A program made the position numbers and the translations under genes. Under the pieces are notes generated by a model. It ran no database searches, had not been told where the DNA came from, and saw nothing but the letters and a program-made list of their open reading frames with translations. Below, in pieces: positions 51,472 through 62,981 of a stretch of DNA of 64,000 bases. Numbering within the stretch: position 1 is the first letter of the stretch; every line of letters starts with the position of its first letter. Source of the stretch: Colius striatus (Eukaryota > Chordata > Aves > Coliiformes > Coliidae); contig NC_084773.1 of NCBI RefSeq assembly GCF_028858725.1, positions 6,252,350 to 6,316,349 on the forward strand, given 5' to 3'.

Positions 51472-51628
51472 GATCCCTTCTTTAATGTCCTGGCTGCCAG
51501 TAGTATCCAAGGCAGGAGCCAACTCATGACCACCAAACTGTGACAGTCTCGGATTCCCTTGCTTCTGGCTGCTTGAAATAACCACTGGGCTACTGTGGAG
51601 ATGAATGGAGAACAGCAGTATGATGCAG
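51472..51628 (+). CDS. SFMBT1: SFMBT1 exon 2: 129-base 5' UTR plus codons 1-9 and one base of codon 10
   Basis: A T-rich tract ending in CAG gives the acceptor at 51470-51471, and the donor GTAAAT starts at 51629. The main ATG is at 51601 with G at -3 and A at +4, an adequate initiation context. An in-frame TGA at 51574 rules out an in-frame start farther upstream in this exon. The coding part reads MNGEQQYDA plus the first base of D10. The 5' UTR part contains two short upstream ORFs, listed separately. Confidence 0.9.
51485..51529 (+). promoter_or_regulatory. Upstream ORF 1 in the SFMBT1 5' UTR (14 codons)
   Basis: An ATG at 51485 opens a 14-codon frame, MSWLPVVSKAGANS, ending in TGA at 51527-51529. 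The initiation context is weak (T at -3, T at +4), so most ribosomes would be expected to scan past. It is not in frame with the main ORF. Its stop overlaps the ATG of uORF 2. Confidence 0.6.
51526..51543 (+). promoter_or_regulatory. Upstream ORF 2 in the SFMBT1 5' UTR (5 codons)
   Basis: An ATG at 51526 lies inside the ATGA formed with the stop of uORF 1. It reads MTTKL and ends in TGA at 51541-51543. The context is weak (C at -3). The main SFMBT1 ATG follows 57 bases after this stop. Confidence 0.55.
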
Positions 51629-54600
51629 GTAAATAGTCCAGCGGAGCTCCCTGGCTAATGATTCTCAAAAAATTTGGCAAGCAAGATGACACAAAGATGA
51701 GCACAGTGATGTTTCGTAGTGCATGTGTCTGATGTGTGCTGTATACAGTGAGAAACTCAAATTTCAATGATTGTGAGTTAGATTCTGGCTGCAGAGCTTA
51801 TGTTTGTTATTGCTATGCTTGAAAAGCAAAGTGTATCATTGGCTTAAAGGAGAAAAAAATACGACCCACCTTAGTAATTGTGGTTTTAAGAAACTGTCTT
51901 TCCACTTCATAGTACCACTGTGAGGTGGGCTTATGAAGAGCTCAGTGATTTTAACCACTACTATTTTAAGGCAATAGAAGAAAAAGTCTATCTAAGTGCT
52001 TAATATTATCTTCTTCTGTCCTTCTGTTTGTCTTCTTAAAAATTATTGACAAGATTTTGCTACTGATTTAAAAAGTCAGATGACTGAAATTGTTTACTGC
52101 CACTGTAATCTGTCCTGCTTTTCAGATGTATCTTGATGTGCCCACTTTGGTAAGCTTGGGATATCAATTCCAGGCCAGCTGCAGAGTGGTGTATTATGAT
52201 AAATTAGCTAAGGTTTTAGTTCACCTTGAAATACCACGCTGGGGAGAGTATCAGTCTGGAATGGCTGGGCTTACTAACAGCTTTCTGAAGCCGTTCTGGG
52301 ATTGTACACTCTTACATGGAGTGGGGCACCATCCATTTTTCTGACTTGCCTGCCATGGTTTATTCCATTTCCTTGAGGAAGTCCTTACCTAAAGTGTTGG
52401 AACAGTTGTTACAACCATCTGCTGTAATATGCTTATAGGAAAGCTCAGGCAGTGTGTCTTGGATGAGTGGACAGTGAGGTGGATCGAGAGCTGGTTGAAT
52501 GACAGAGCCCAAAGGTTGGTGATCAATGGCACAGAGTCAAGTTGGAGGCCTGTGGCCAGTGGAGTTCCACAGGGATTGGTTCTGTGGCCAGTCAGATTCA
52601 CCATCTTTGTCAACAACCTGGATAGGGGTACAGAGTGTACCCTCAGCAAGTTGGCTGATGACACCAAACTGGGAGCACTGGCTGATTCCCCAGAGGCTGT
52701 GCTGCCATTCAGCGGGATCTTGACCAGCTTGAGAGTTGGGCAGAGAGGAACCTCATGAGGTTCAACAAGGACAAGTGCATAGTCCTGCACCTGGGGAGGA
52801 ACAACCCCATGCACCAGTACAGGCTGATTTTACATACAGGCTTTCTGCCTACAAGAGCCCAGACAGTGGTCAAGGTGGTTGTTTGCAGGATGCTGTCCTG
52901 CACTACAAGGGAAAAAGACAACTTTCATTCTTGTCACAGTCTCTCTCAGCTGCTGAAATTCCAACCTGTCTTTATTTATTCATGGCCTTGCAGCTGTTTT
53001 AGATGGAAAAGATTAACTGTTATTAAAGTCAGATTGAAATATATCTAAGTTTCAGGGTGAGAAACCTTCAGATTAGCCTTAATTGAAGGTCTTGCAGACT
53101 TCAGTGTGATGTACTTAAATGTCCAATGTGACAATCTTCAACTAAATCATATTAAAGATGCATGAAAATTATTTGCAGTGGGAATTTATCTCAAATCCAA
53201 AGATCAAAACAGTCTGGTGTAGGCTGTTTCCATTGCAAGTATTTTTAAGGGCTAATTTCCTTAACATTTCACTACCTTCTTGTGTCCAAAGGGTACAATT
53301 CGGTGTTCTTGCTTTTCCTGTATGTATCAGAGAACTGCAGGTCGTGATTCATGGTAAAATTCAGAAAGGAAGAGTTAGTTTTCTCAGTAATGCCTTTAGA
53401 AACAGTGATAAATGGGAAGTGATACACCTGTAATATTCTTACAGACAATTTTCTCACCTCCAGAGTGGATAAGCATTCTCCACAGAACCTCTGCAGAACA
53501 CTTCTCAGATTTTACTCGAGAAAAAGTTAGCTTGATTTGAAAGCTTTACTGACAAAAACTAATTGTATGATGAGGCCAGAGATGAGAGTTGCATCTGGTT
53601 TCTTTCCCTTCTTTTGTCAAGGTTGTGCTTTTCCACTGAGCTACTGTGTTGCTCACTCGTCCTGTCCAATACAGAAAAATATGTCTCCGTGTAATAGCTG
53701 AATTAATTTAAGACTTATTACAATTAAGGATATGAGGAGAAAGAGAACATATGTGTACACTCATGCAGCATTACAGTAATAAATTGTGCTTTAGGATTAA
53801 ATATGATTTTGCTTTTTGCCATCTGTCAAACTAATTTGCAAGTTTTCTCACAGTAGTGGGAACTTCTGGTGTAAGTATCTGAGGTTTCCTTGAGTAGTTT
53901 GAACTCAGGCTGATCAGGATGTTTAATACAGACGTATGGCCTCTGAGAAATGTCACTTCATTGAACTGGTCCTCTGTGTATCCCACAGTGTGCTGAACTG
54001 TTAGGATAGTGCTGTGCAATAGAGTCTTACAAAAAATACCTCCAGGCTACCTGAAAGGCTTGATTTAAACAGTGCCTGCTCAGCTACAAATGACCTGCCA
54101 ATAAAGCCAGAAAACCAGAGATGATCTTTCAGCACACTCCTGGAGTGTTTCTGCATTCAGATGTCAAAAAATACATACTTGATTTCTGAGATTTTTCATG
54201 GGTTTTGTAACCCTGTTGCGTGACACAATTAATTGCTCTCGCTATAGAACCTCAGACAGCATTTTTTGCTACGAGCTTTATTCTATAAGGTCTCTCATAT
54301 TCCACAGTGATTCCATAAGTGCTGTGCTAAGTACACTGGAATGCTGTGGCAGGGCAGCCTAGGAGAAGCAGCAGTTAAGATTTGTTCAATCCTATAGCTA
54401 AGCATGGCCCTCAGCTGTGTCAGCCTCCTAAAGGAAGGTCAGCATCTGAGCTGCCCAGCTCTGCTTGCTCAGCAGCCGAAGTCTGAGGCTCATCACCTTG
54501 TCTCATTTAATTGTAAAACTTCAGTAGAGTGTAAACACCAGCAGCTGAATTTCATAACACCGTAACACCAGTGCTATGAATGAACACAACAGAAGCAGTG

Positions 54601-57600
54601 GAAAGTTTTAAAAAGTTAACCCATCTGATTCAACAAAATTCTCTAAACTAAAGCAACAGGAGTATTACATTTGCAATGAGGGTTGGACAGGAATTTGTAA
54701 GGGGTTTTTCTTTTTCTGTGAAAAATGAGTTGCAGGGTTACTTCTGGGTGTGCCAGTGCAGTGAGATGTGGGCACTGTACAGTACAAAGCAATCTGAGCC
54801 CTTCTCACCACTGTGCAGACCTGAAGGAAGCAGCTCTTACGGATATGAAAACGTGCAAGCTGCAGAGGCTGCGGATGAGTGGAGTGACAAAGGACCTGTG
54901 GTAACTGATACGATTGGGAACTGGTTTTAACTGTAGTTAGAGGCAAAAGGGTAGCTGGAGCAGCATGCAAAATGGCTTTCTCAGGAGCTCCTTGTAGCAA
55001 TTAAGTGGCAACATAAGTTACTAATTGACCCTTTCAGTGTGCTAAGTGACCTGTGCCTCATTTAAGGAGCTTAACTGCCCCTTAGACAGTTATCTGATGA
55101 TAACACGTTATTGAAGACTCGTTGCTGCAAGCGGCTTGGTAAAAAGCGCGGCTGGAAAGCCTCAGGGCCCGGGTAGTATTCCCAGGTTGAGCTACTTGGC
55201 TTTCAAACTCGTTAAAAAACACAGAGCAGTCACGTTGCTTTATGTTTCTCTTCACACAGGAATGCATTAGCCGTTGCAAGCAGAGGTTTTTTACATACAA
55301 AGTGCTTTTTGGAGATGGATGAAAGTGGGCTTGTTGCTGCTGTGGAGCAGCTGGGTGCTTTTCCTTGGGAGAGGGTGAGGTGTCTCTCTTTAGGCAGGAG
55401 AGCAAGAAGATAAATTTCACTCTTGGTTGCAGCTGATCATAGTAGTTGTGCTAAAGCTCACTATTCTTCCCACTTGGGTTCTGCAGCTGCAGACTGAAGC
55501 GTTTTACTGGTTGTATTAAAGTAAAGCGTTGTTTTAATGAGTTAAGAAATCTTAATCTGTTTTAACATCTTGCAGTGAAATTATATTGTTCTTAGAATGA
55601 CTTGCAGCTACAGCTTTTATCAGCTCCACCCTCATTTGCAAACAGCTGTGGTCTGTACTTTAACCTCTTTACTCCCTCAGGTTTTTTAAAAAATCTACTT
55701 CTGCCCTTCCCCAGATCTAATTCCAGTACATTCAAAAGTACCCCCTGAAAGTGATGGTGTTATTCAAGCTCTGAATCTTTTGAGCTCAGAGGTTTATGAA
55801 AGGCTAATATAACCACCTAGCTGTTTAAAAATAGCAAAATGAGAGTGAATTTGGGAGAGATAAGAGCTGCCTTTAAAACAGATACTGTCACCAGCAAACA
55901 AAAGCCAACTGAATACACATTTCTGAATTGGGGGAAATGGTAATTCTGAGAATTACAATGAAGAGCCCAAGATGAGCTTAACAATCAGTTGGAAGATAAA
56001 ATAAGCCTACTTTATGCTCAAGGCTTACAGGGTTTTTAGATGTTTTAACATAGCTCAGGCTTTTGGGCAAATATTTGCCCCTCTGTTCGAGGACTAGGAA
56101 CTGTTGTGGAGCATACTTGTCAGGTTGTCAGCATGTCCACGGGTCTGATAAGGGCATGTAGTAGTACTTCATTTTTTTTTCAACATGTAGTGTTTCCTAC
56201 TCAAGCAAGTATTTCTTGAAAGAACAGTTCCCACCTGTCCTAAGAAAAGCTGGGTGTGTAGGAAGTGTTGATGTCCTCTAACCTTTGTTGAGCGCTCTCC
56301 ATGCGTGTGATACATAGAGATTTCTCTGTTTTCAAATGTAAACAAGGTATGCAGTTTCGTGGTACCAAGAGATGGAAATCTCTTGTGTTCGTTGATAAAG
56401 AAAACTATGATGCAGATGGTAGAATGGTCTAAAAGTGAAAATGAAAAGCTTTTTCTTTATGTCATGACACTGCCATCCCATTTTACTACAGAACCTAGAG
56501 CTGTAGTTTGTGTTGAGGTTAAAAATGCCACTTAGGTGTGGTGAGTCTCTCCCAGTGTTACCCTCCCACATGTATTACCATGGCTGTATGCTGAACTAAA
56601 CAGAGGACCTCAAATCTCACTTGGTTGTAGCATCTTTTTAGGAGAGTGGGTTACATGGTGGAGAAAATAGGAATGGGAGGGGAGCAGGAAAGTGAGCCAA
56701 GAACTGAAGGGGAAACATGGGCTGGGGAACAAGCTTGACAATAGTAATAGAAAATCTGACTTAATTTATAGCATGGCTCCCTACAGCTGCTTGCTTCCCT
56801 AACAGCCTGAGTGAGTTTTGAACTGTGGCTTGAGTGGTTTCAGCATGTTCTTTGCTTTAAATGTATCCAGAAATGAGATTTTCTTGGTCTAAAGAAGCTG
56901 TTACACCTTATGAGCTGGGGGGAGGTTAAGTGACTAATTTTGAGTGTTCTGGATTTCAGTTGTGTTTCAAGCTGTTCTAGCCTGAATCCTTCTCTGTCCT
57001 TTTGGTATTTTATAACATTTAAATAAATACTGTCTAACTTAAAAAAGAAGAGAGTCATATTTCAATATTTTTTAGTTTTTCATTTCAATACCTCTGGCAT
57101 TGCTGCTTTCTGGATGTTTTTTAATGGTGATGGGCTGGTGTACCCAGACTTTTGAGTGTCTTTTATTTATTGATGCAAACAAGATCTCTTACACCTATGT
57201 TCTCCTCTCACAAATTGTAAACAAATTGTGCTCATCCAAGATACTCAGAGTCTCACTATTTTTTTTAGACCAGATCCAACTTAAAGTGTACTTCTTAGAC
57301 AAAGAACAGCCAAATAATGTTGTCTATGTGTTGAAGCGTGTAACTGAAGTTCACTGTGCACTTGTGTCCATAGTCACTTGGTATTGAAGCAGATTTTGCT
57401 GTAGTTTTTAGTAGCCCAAAACTTAAGCCAACAAGTTGCTAAATAGGATGTGCTTGGCTTCTCCTCCAGATGCTGGTTCCAGTGTGGAGGAAATGGAATT
57501 CAATTGGGATGAGTATCTAGAAGACACAGGAGCAACTGCAGCCCCCCATGGATCTTTTAAACATGTGAGTAAGAGAGTGTGTGTTTATCTTCTATGTGGG

Positions 57601-60600
57601 TTTTTTTGATAAGCTGAGTGCTTAGGGTTTCTTTGAATGAGTTGATGCTTTCAGATCTGGAAGACTAACTAGAAGCAAGATTCTTAAAGAGAAATGAGGC
57701 ATTTCACCTTTTTGTTATTGTTTCTGTATGTAGCACAGGGTAATCTCATCCACAAGCGCTGAAAGTTAAGGGGCTCCTTTCTGCACCAGGAGATAAGCTT
57801 GATTTTTCTCATGAAGCCCAAACTGAGCAATCTCTTTCTTCTTCTGGTGATCACTACTAGGCAGGGTACTCACTTCACAATGTTGGTGGCAGAGTTCTTG
57901 TACAATAGAATTCAAGTGTGCTCTCACAGAAGGTTTTTATGGTTGCTCTCAATGAGGACGAGGAGAAAGTAATACCTGTGCCAAACACTTGACTATAGTA
58001 GTTAGAAAACTGATTAGGATCATTGTTGAGCACGGGCTTAATGGATAGGATGAAATCTTGATAAGCACTTGTCTTTACCCTTGGATGTCTTTAATCAAAT
58101 GTTTGATGGTAAAATCCTGGAGTGCACTGTCCCATTGGGTGGGATCCAAATGTGAAGCCTGGCAGCTTCTGCTGGGTCATTAGTGAAGGTGAGCTGTACA
58201 GACCTGATTTCAAAACCTCTTGGATCTCTTCCAATAACACCTTCCAGGCTTCTAGCCTGTATCCTTATCCAACTCTTCATTGAAGTTACTGTTTAATAGT
58301 CTTTCAAAGGCTGGCTGTGCATCTTTTACCATGGCAGTGAGTGTAGCAACATGTGGCACATGACTTGGTAAGCACTCTGTGGTACTGAGGCTTTCAGGTC
58401 CAGAGTCCCCACTTCCAGTAAAGGAGACTTTAATCAGGAGAACAGAGGCCCAGAAGGATTAGACAGGGTTCACAGAAGGCTCACAAAGCATTTGTAGTCC
58501 AAGGATAACCCGCAGAATCGTAAAACATGAAAGAATCTATTAAAATGTGGCAGTTGTGTTAGGAGTAAAGGTGCATGGTACATGTGGACTTTGCAGAGAC
58601 TCTTCCATACACTGGGTTGTAATTATAAGTTTTTTGTTCATGATAAACATTCCAGTGTCTGACTTGTGAAGGGCAGAGGCCTATGCTTGCTTTGTTTTTC
58701 CTTAGGATACTAAGGTTCTAGCAAGAGCAAGCTTACTCAAAGTGATAATGTCCATGAGCCCACATTGAGGGAGCAGTGTGTAATCACAGCAATGGCATTT
58801 TGCAGTAGTGTGACGAATGGTCTGCTTGCTCCTCTAATGTGACTGGTGTTACATGATCTCTGTTAAAGGAGCTTGCTATCATAGCTTGGACATTATACAA
58901 ACTATTTGTAATACCAGCTTTACAGTAGTGGCCAACTGAATTAATATTGCAGCTGTATTTTGTTAATCAGCAGGAGACACACTTTGAATACACACTTTGA
59001 CTTTTTTATATTTGCATGCTTATATTAATTCTGAAAGTGTTGCTCTTACATTTTCCAATGCATCTTGCTCACAGTAAGTTGCTTCCTCAAATAAGTGTGT
59101 TCCAATATTTAATTTGTTTGCATTTTAAAGCTGAAACAATATTGATATCAAGGTGACTGTTTAGCCTACAGTCTAGCAGGAAAAAGATCTTACCAAAAAC
59201 CTGGAGTTGCACTGGATGCAAATGTTGCCACCCTCCCCTGAGCCTAAATACGTTTTCTCTAGAGTTGTTGAGTGCTCTTTTTGAATTCCCTTCTGCAGCT
59301 TACATATATGTATGAACATATGTGAAAAATAAGTTAGTGTTCAGCATCATCTGAACACATGTATTTGCTCTGTCATCTTGCTTGCTTTTAATACTTCTCG
59401 TCTGTGGTTTATCTCCTTCTGAGCTGAGTTGCATCCTCAGGTCTGGCTTGTGACATGGCACAAAATAGGGAACAGTGCTCGATGGAAGGAGGAGACAGGG
59501 GTCAGGAGTCACTGACTGCTCCTGGCCATCTTGGCTTTTCAGAAAGCTGCTGCTCCAGAGAAAATACTCACAGTGCTTCCACAACTTGTCTGCTCGGTGA
59601 GGCAGCCTAAAGAAACAAAGTCCTGTGCTTTAAACCACTTAATGGTGTCGCCTTGCTCAGCTGCCAGGAGAGGGTGCTAACTTCTTGGTATCTGATGTAT
59701 CCACCGGGGAACATGAACGACAGTGTTCGAAAAATGCACCTGACTTCAGGGAAAGCTGTTGCTGTTGGTTTAACTGGATGCAGCTCTCTCTGCTGTGAGA
59801 CTTTCCTGAAAGTTCGGGTATAGAGACCTGCACAGATTTCCCAATTCCTCAGACTTTGTGTCAAGCTCATGGCTTCCCTCTAGGGAATCACACTATTTAG
59901 TAGTGTCTCTTGAGGAAGACAACTGTAGAGATGATCTTTTTAGTACTACTTAAAAATGCCTGTAGGTATTGGATCCTGCTGATTTTGTTTTTAAGAAAGG
60001 ATTTGAGTGACAGGTATTAACCTAAAGGATGTGAACAGTTAACAGAGGCATATGCTTTTCTTTCTGATGTGGTTCTCCTAGTTTTATTTTTAGCAAACCA
60101 GTATGTGCTGGCTGATGAGACTATAATAGCTGTGGCAGTTACGGAACCATCAGCGCAGAACTGATAATAAATAACCCAGAAAATATCTACTGCATCTGCA
60201 TCATACTGAAAGCCTTTAATGCCGTTGATTCAAAAATGAAATGAAACTTGGGACCACTTCAGAGAGAAAACACCAGTTACATTCATCTGAGAACAGGAGA
60301 TGGACATGTTAGGTTTTTAATTAAGACTGAGACTGTGGAATTAAGCGTAGATCAGAACCAAACTGTAGTGAGAGCAGAACAGGATATTTCTGCTCTTTCA
60401 GGAGTGTTTGAGCTAGGAGAAGTTAGGTGTATGAGGAACTTAGTGTTTTCTCTTTTCAGTATCTGAGTACTATGCAGTCAGACTCCTCAGCTGCACACAA
60501 CACTCATATACACAGAGTACACAGAATATTGGTTGTTTTAATGTTATCAAACCACAAGTTCACTGAGGAATACATACCATTTATGTCCCATGCAACTTAT

Positions 60601-62981
60601 GTAGCAATGCTGTGTGCACAATTGTATAGGTTCCTGCATAGAGACCTTAAACATCCTTATTCTGCAATTTGTGCAGATTTTTGACTTCTTAAACATGCAT
60701 GGTGGAAGGGGCAGTGATGTTATCTAAAGTGTGTGTGTGCTTTAAACCGGCTCCTTGACAAAAGAGGTTGAAAGATACAGTTTTACACAGAAAGTTGTGT
60801 TGCTGAGCTTGACCTTTAGTTTTGCGTGGCTTCACAGCCCAGCTGTGAGTTGGAAAGGCTTCCAGTGATGGGTGAGGTATTGTCCAGGGCAGAAAGTTGA
60901 ATTGCAAGGTACTGATTTAAGGGTGAAAAGATACTCAGAAATGCAAAGGAGGCTCCTTTGATGATGCTTCTATGTGCATTCCAGTTTGGATCACGTAATG
61001 TGATGAGGTTGTTTCTCTGAAGGGATTGAAGTGCATTTGGCTTGAGGATTTTTGCTTAAGAACATGTCTGAATTATTCCCCTTGTTCCACAGTTTCTGGG
61101 AGGTACTTAAAAGTGATGATCTTCTTCCTCTTCAGGTGGATACAAGTTTGCAGAATGGTTTTGCTCCTGGTATGAAGCTAGAAGTTGCTGTGAAGTCTGA
61201 CCAAAACACCTACTGGGTAGCCACCATCATTACTACCTGCGGGCAGCTGCTCCTGTTGCGTTACGATGGTTACGGGGAAGACCGCAAGGCTGACTTTTGG
61301 TGTGATATCATGACAGCTGATCTACACCCCATCGGCTGGTGTGAGCAAAACAAGAAGATTCTCAAAGTGCCTGAAGGTACCGTCTCTATATGTAGAAGCA
61401 ACTTTTGTCCTTTTTAAGCCTGGCAGGTACTCTTCATAATTGCTGTTATGTACAGGTGATGTTGCTGTGGTGACAAGTTGAGGCCATGTTTATCTGAAAC
61501 TCCATCACCTAGAGTAGGAGAGTGGCCTTTCACCAGAGAGGAATCAGCTTAATTTCAGAAACTGACTTATTTTTACAGAGGCTTGTGTTTATCTTCATCA
61601 TCATCCTGCAAATTCTACTGCTTAGTCATTTCCTTTAAAGATTTTGGTTTGGTTTTGTTTGTTCTTTTAAGGTGTTACTGGTGAGTATGTGGTAGCTTCT
61701 TGTGAATTAAGCTGCACAAGAGTGTGATAATGTCTTGTCTGAATAATTTTTAACTGACAGGAAGAATCACAGTCTGTCTTTCCTCGCTTTTTACTTAGGT
61801 ATTAAGGACAAGATACCTGACCAGGAGGAATTCCTTCGGCAGGTGCTGAAAGGAGCATGCAGTGCTCCTGCTAACCTGCTGGAAGGGGTAAGTGTTGCAA
61901 TGTGATGCATTTTGGGACTCGATATTCCCCTTTGTCGAGACGAGAATCCCTGTTAAGATTCACAGTTCAATTCCTTTTTTAAGCTTAGGGAGCATTGCTG
62001 CTGACATTAGATTCCTGTTTGTAGTATTTAGTTGTGATAGCATTCACAACTAAAACATTCTGAAACATTCTGTCAAACAATTCAGTCAAAAGAAAGACCT
62101 TCAAACTCGTTCAGGTTTCAGTCTTGCTCCTATTCTCCTCCTCTTTTATGCACCTCAAAGGAAAAAATGTTTTATTTACCTCACTTTCATGTTGTCCCAT
62201 TTCTCAACTAACTGCTTTCACTTATTTTTATTTATAGCTAATGGACAGGTTATTGTTTCTCTTAAATTTTGCATCTTTGCCAGTAAGAACAAATTTTTAA
62301 CCCCTGCTTTATACTTAGAGAATGTTTGCACCTTGTATCAGTATCTGGCTGTAAAGTACAGAACGTAATTTTTTGTAAAATGCTGTTGACATCTTATTTT
62401 ACAACCAACATTTGAATTTTTGTATGTTTTCTGTCTAGTCATTTTTGTATGCCAGATGACTCAGTTTTAGAAACATATTATTCATGTTTCCTTCAAACCT
62501 TGAATATATAAGTGATAATGCTTCTGAAAATGACAGAGTCGAAGTGAAATGTGTGACTACAGGCAGTGCAAAAGCACTAGCGATTCTAAACACTGTCATT
62601 TCTGTTGTCTTTATGTTAGTAAGGGACCTGTGTTTATTCTGTATTCAGACTTTATGCAAAAATAATGTGTATAAAGTGGAAGGATGGGATTTGTTTTGTT
62701 TGGTTGTACAGAATAATTGGCTTTCTTTTTGTAGCTTCATAGAGGGAAAAATCCATTGGATCTCATTGCACCAGGCTCCCGACTAGAACTGCAAAATGTG
62801 CGTGATTCCCTGGAAGCCTGGATAGTCCATGTGGTAGAAAATGTTGGTGGGAGACTGAAATTGCGATATGAAGGGCTGGAGGATTCTGATAAATTTGACC
62901 AATGGCTCTTCTACTTGGACCCTTTTCTTCATCAAGTCGGCTGGGCAGCTCAACATGGATATAGCCTGCAGCCACCTCTAG
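51601..62981 (+). CDS. SFMBT1: SFMBT1, Scm-like with four MBT domains protein 1 (N-terminal part; five coding exons in the window)
   Basis: Joining 51601-51628, 57470-57564, 61136-61376, 61799-61887 and 62735-62981 gives one open frame of 233 residues plus one base. It begins [20 protein letters not shown], very close to the human SFMBT1 start as I recall it, and continues through two MBT repeats (about residues 42-121 and 152-233). All introns are GT...AG and codon phases match at every junction. The family protein is a nuclear chromatin factor with four MBT repeats and a C-terminal SAM domain. It binds histone tails and works with LSD1-CoREST-type corepressors and Polycomb-related complexes. 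MBT3, MBT4 and SAM are beyond the right edge. The start is supported by an in-frame TGA at 51574-51576. SFMBT2 is the main alternative, but the N-terminus fits SFMBT1 better. Confidence 0.95.
51629..57469 (+). other. SFMBT1: SFMBT1 intron 2 (5841 bp)
   Basis: Donor GTAAAT, acceptor CTCCTCCAG. It contains an internal CR1 fragment at 52437-52832 and a head-to-head GATA motif pair at 55090-55103. No other gene-like feature was seen. Confidence 0.85.
52437..52832 (+). mobile_element. CR1 internal reverse-transcriptase fragment lacking its 3' end
   Basis: Translation gives RT motifs: [47 protein letters not shown] and then, after a frameshift near 52735-52755, [20 protein letters not shown]. The catalytic ADD triplet is present but the frame is broken, so it is inactive. 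Similarity stops at about 52832, well before the C-terminal region and 3' UTR, so both ends are missing. Confidence 0.92.
57470..57564 (+). CDS. SFMBT1: SFMBT1 exon 3: residues 10-41, acidic N-terminal segment before MBT1
   Basis: The acceptor is CTCCTCCAG and the donor is GTGAGT. The 95-base exon finishes codon 10 and adds 31 codons. Its peptide includes [15 protein letters not shown] and ends GSFKH. The W-D-E-Y-L-E-D-T-G stretch is the helical N-terminal arm that precedes the core of an MBT repeat. It resembles the arms between MBT repeats in other family members. The exon ends in phase 0. Confidence 0.93.
57565..61135 (+). other. SFMBT1: SFMBT1 intron 3 (3571 bp)
   Basis: Donor GTGAGT, acceptor TTCAG. 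No mobile element or further exon was recognised in it. Confidence 0.85.
61136..61376 (+). CDS. SFMBT1: SFMBT1 exon 4: core of MBT repeat 1 (residues 42-121)
   Basis: The acceptor follows a pyrimidine tract ending TTCAG, and the donor is GTACCG, a weak match to GTAAGT. The exon has 80 codons plus one base. It shows the MBT hallmarks [10 protein letters not shown] (49-58), DFWCD (94-98) and [11 protein letters not shown] (105-115). The whole repeat core is encoded by one exon. The aromatic-cage positions look incomplete: Y84 and Y87 are present but R91 sits where cage-forming repeats have an aromatic residue. An in-frame ATG in intron 3 at 61052 is not the start, because the true upstream exons are found. 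Confidence 0.95.
61377..61798 (+). other. SFMBT1: SFMBT1 intron 4 (422 bp), weak donor
   Basis: Donor GTACCG, acceptor TTACTTAG. If retained, the frame continues for 13 codons (ending SNFCPF) to a TAA at about 61416, giving a protein that stops after MBT1. Confidence 0.85.
61799..61887 (+). CDS. SFMBT1: SFMBT1 exon 5: linker and arm of MBT repeat 2 (residues 122-151)
   Basis: The acceptor is TTACTTAG and the donor is a strong GTAAGT. The 89-base exon completes G122 and adds 29 codons, reading [20 protein letters not shown] and then [10 protein letters not shown]. It matches the MBT1-MBT2 connecting segment of SFMBT1 in length and in the pattern D-x-x-E-F-L-R-Q. It ends in phase 0. It was too short to stand out as an ORF and was found by following the splice phase from exon 4. 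Confidence 0.93.
61888..62734 (+). other. SFMBT1: SFMBT1 intron 5 (847 bp)
   Basis: Donor GTAAGT, acceptor TTTTTGTAG. AT-rich; a short direct duplication AAACATTCTG occurs at about 62054-62073. Nothing else was recognised. Confidence 0.85.
62735..62981 (+). CDS. SFMBT1: SFMBT1 exon 6: core of MBT repeat 2 (residues 152-233)
   Basis: The acceptor is TTTTTGTAG and the donor GTACTT is weak. There are 82 codons plus one base. Hallmarks are [13 protein letters not shown] (157-169), [12 protein letters not shown] (189-200), QWLFYLDPF (207-215) and [10 protein letters not shown] (218-227), ending LQPPL. The repeat is divergent: DFWCD is replaced by a D-Q-W-L-F-Y-L-D form, as in other SFMBT1 proteins. 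Read-through into intron 6 stops after about ten codons, so splicing to a downstream exon is required. Confidence 0.95.

Noticed and set aside
61052..61417. ORF starting in intron 3 and running through exon 4 into intron 4
   Set aside because: Only 61136-61376 is coding. The upstream ATG precedes a good acceptor, and the real N-terminus is in exons 2 and 3. The tail is intron read-through.
62484..62786. 100-codon + strand ORF overlapping the start of exon 6
   Set aside because: It is in a different frame from the MBT2 peptide over the overlap and lies mostly in intron 5, with no family resemblance.
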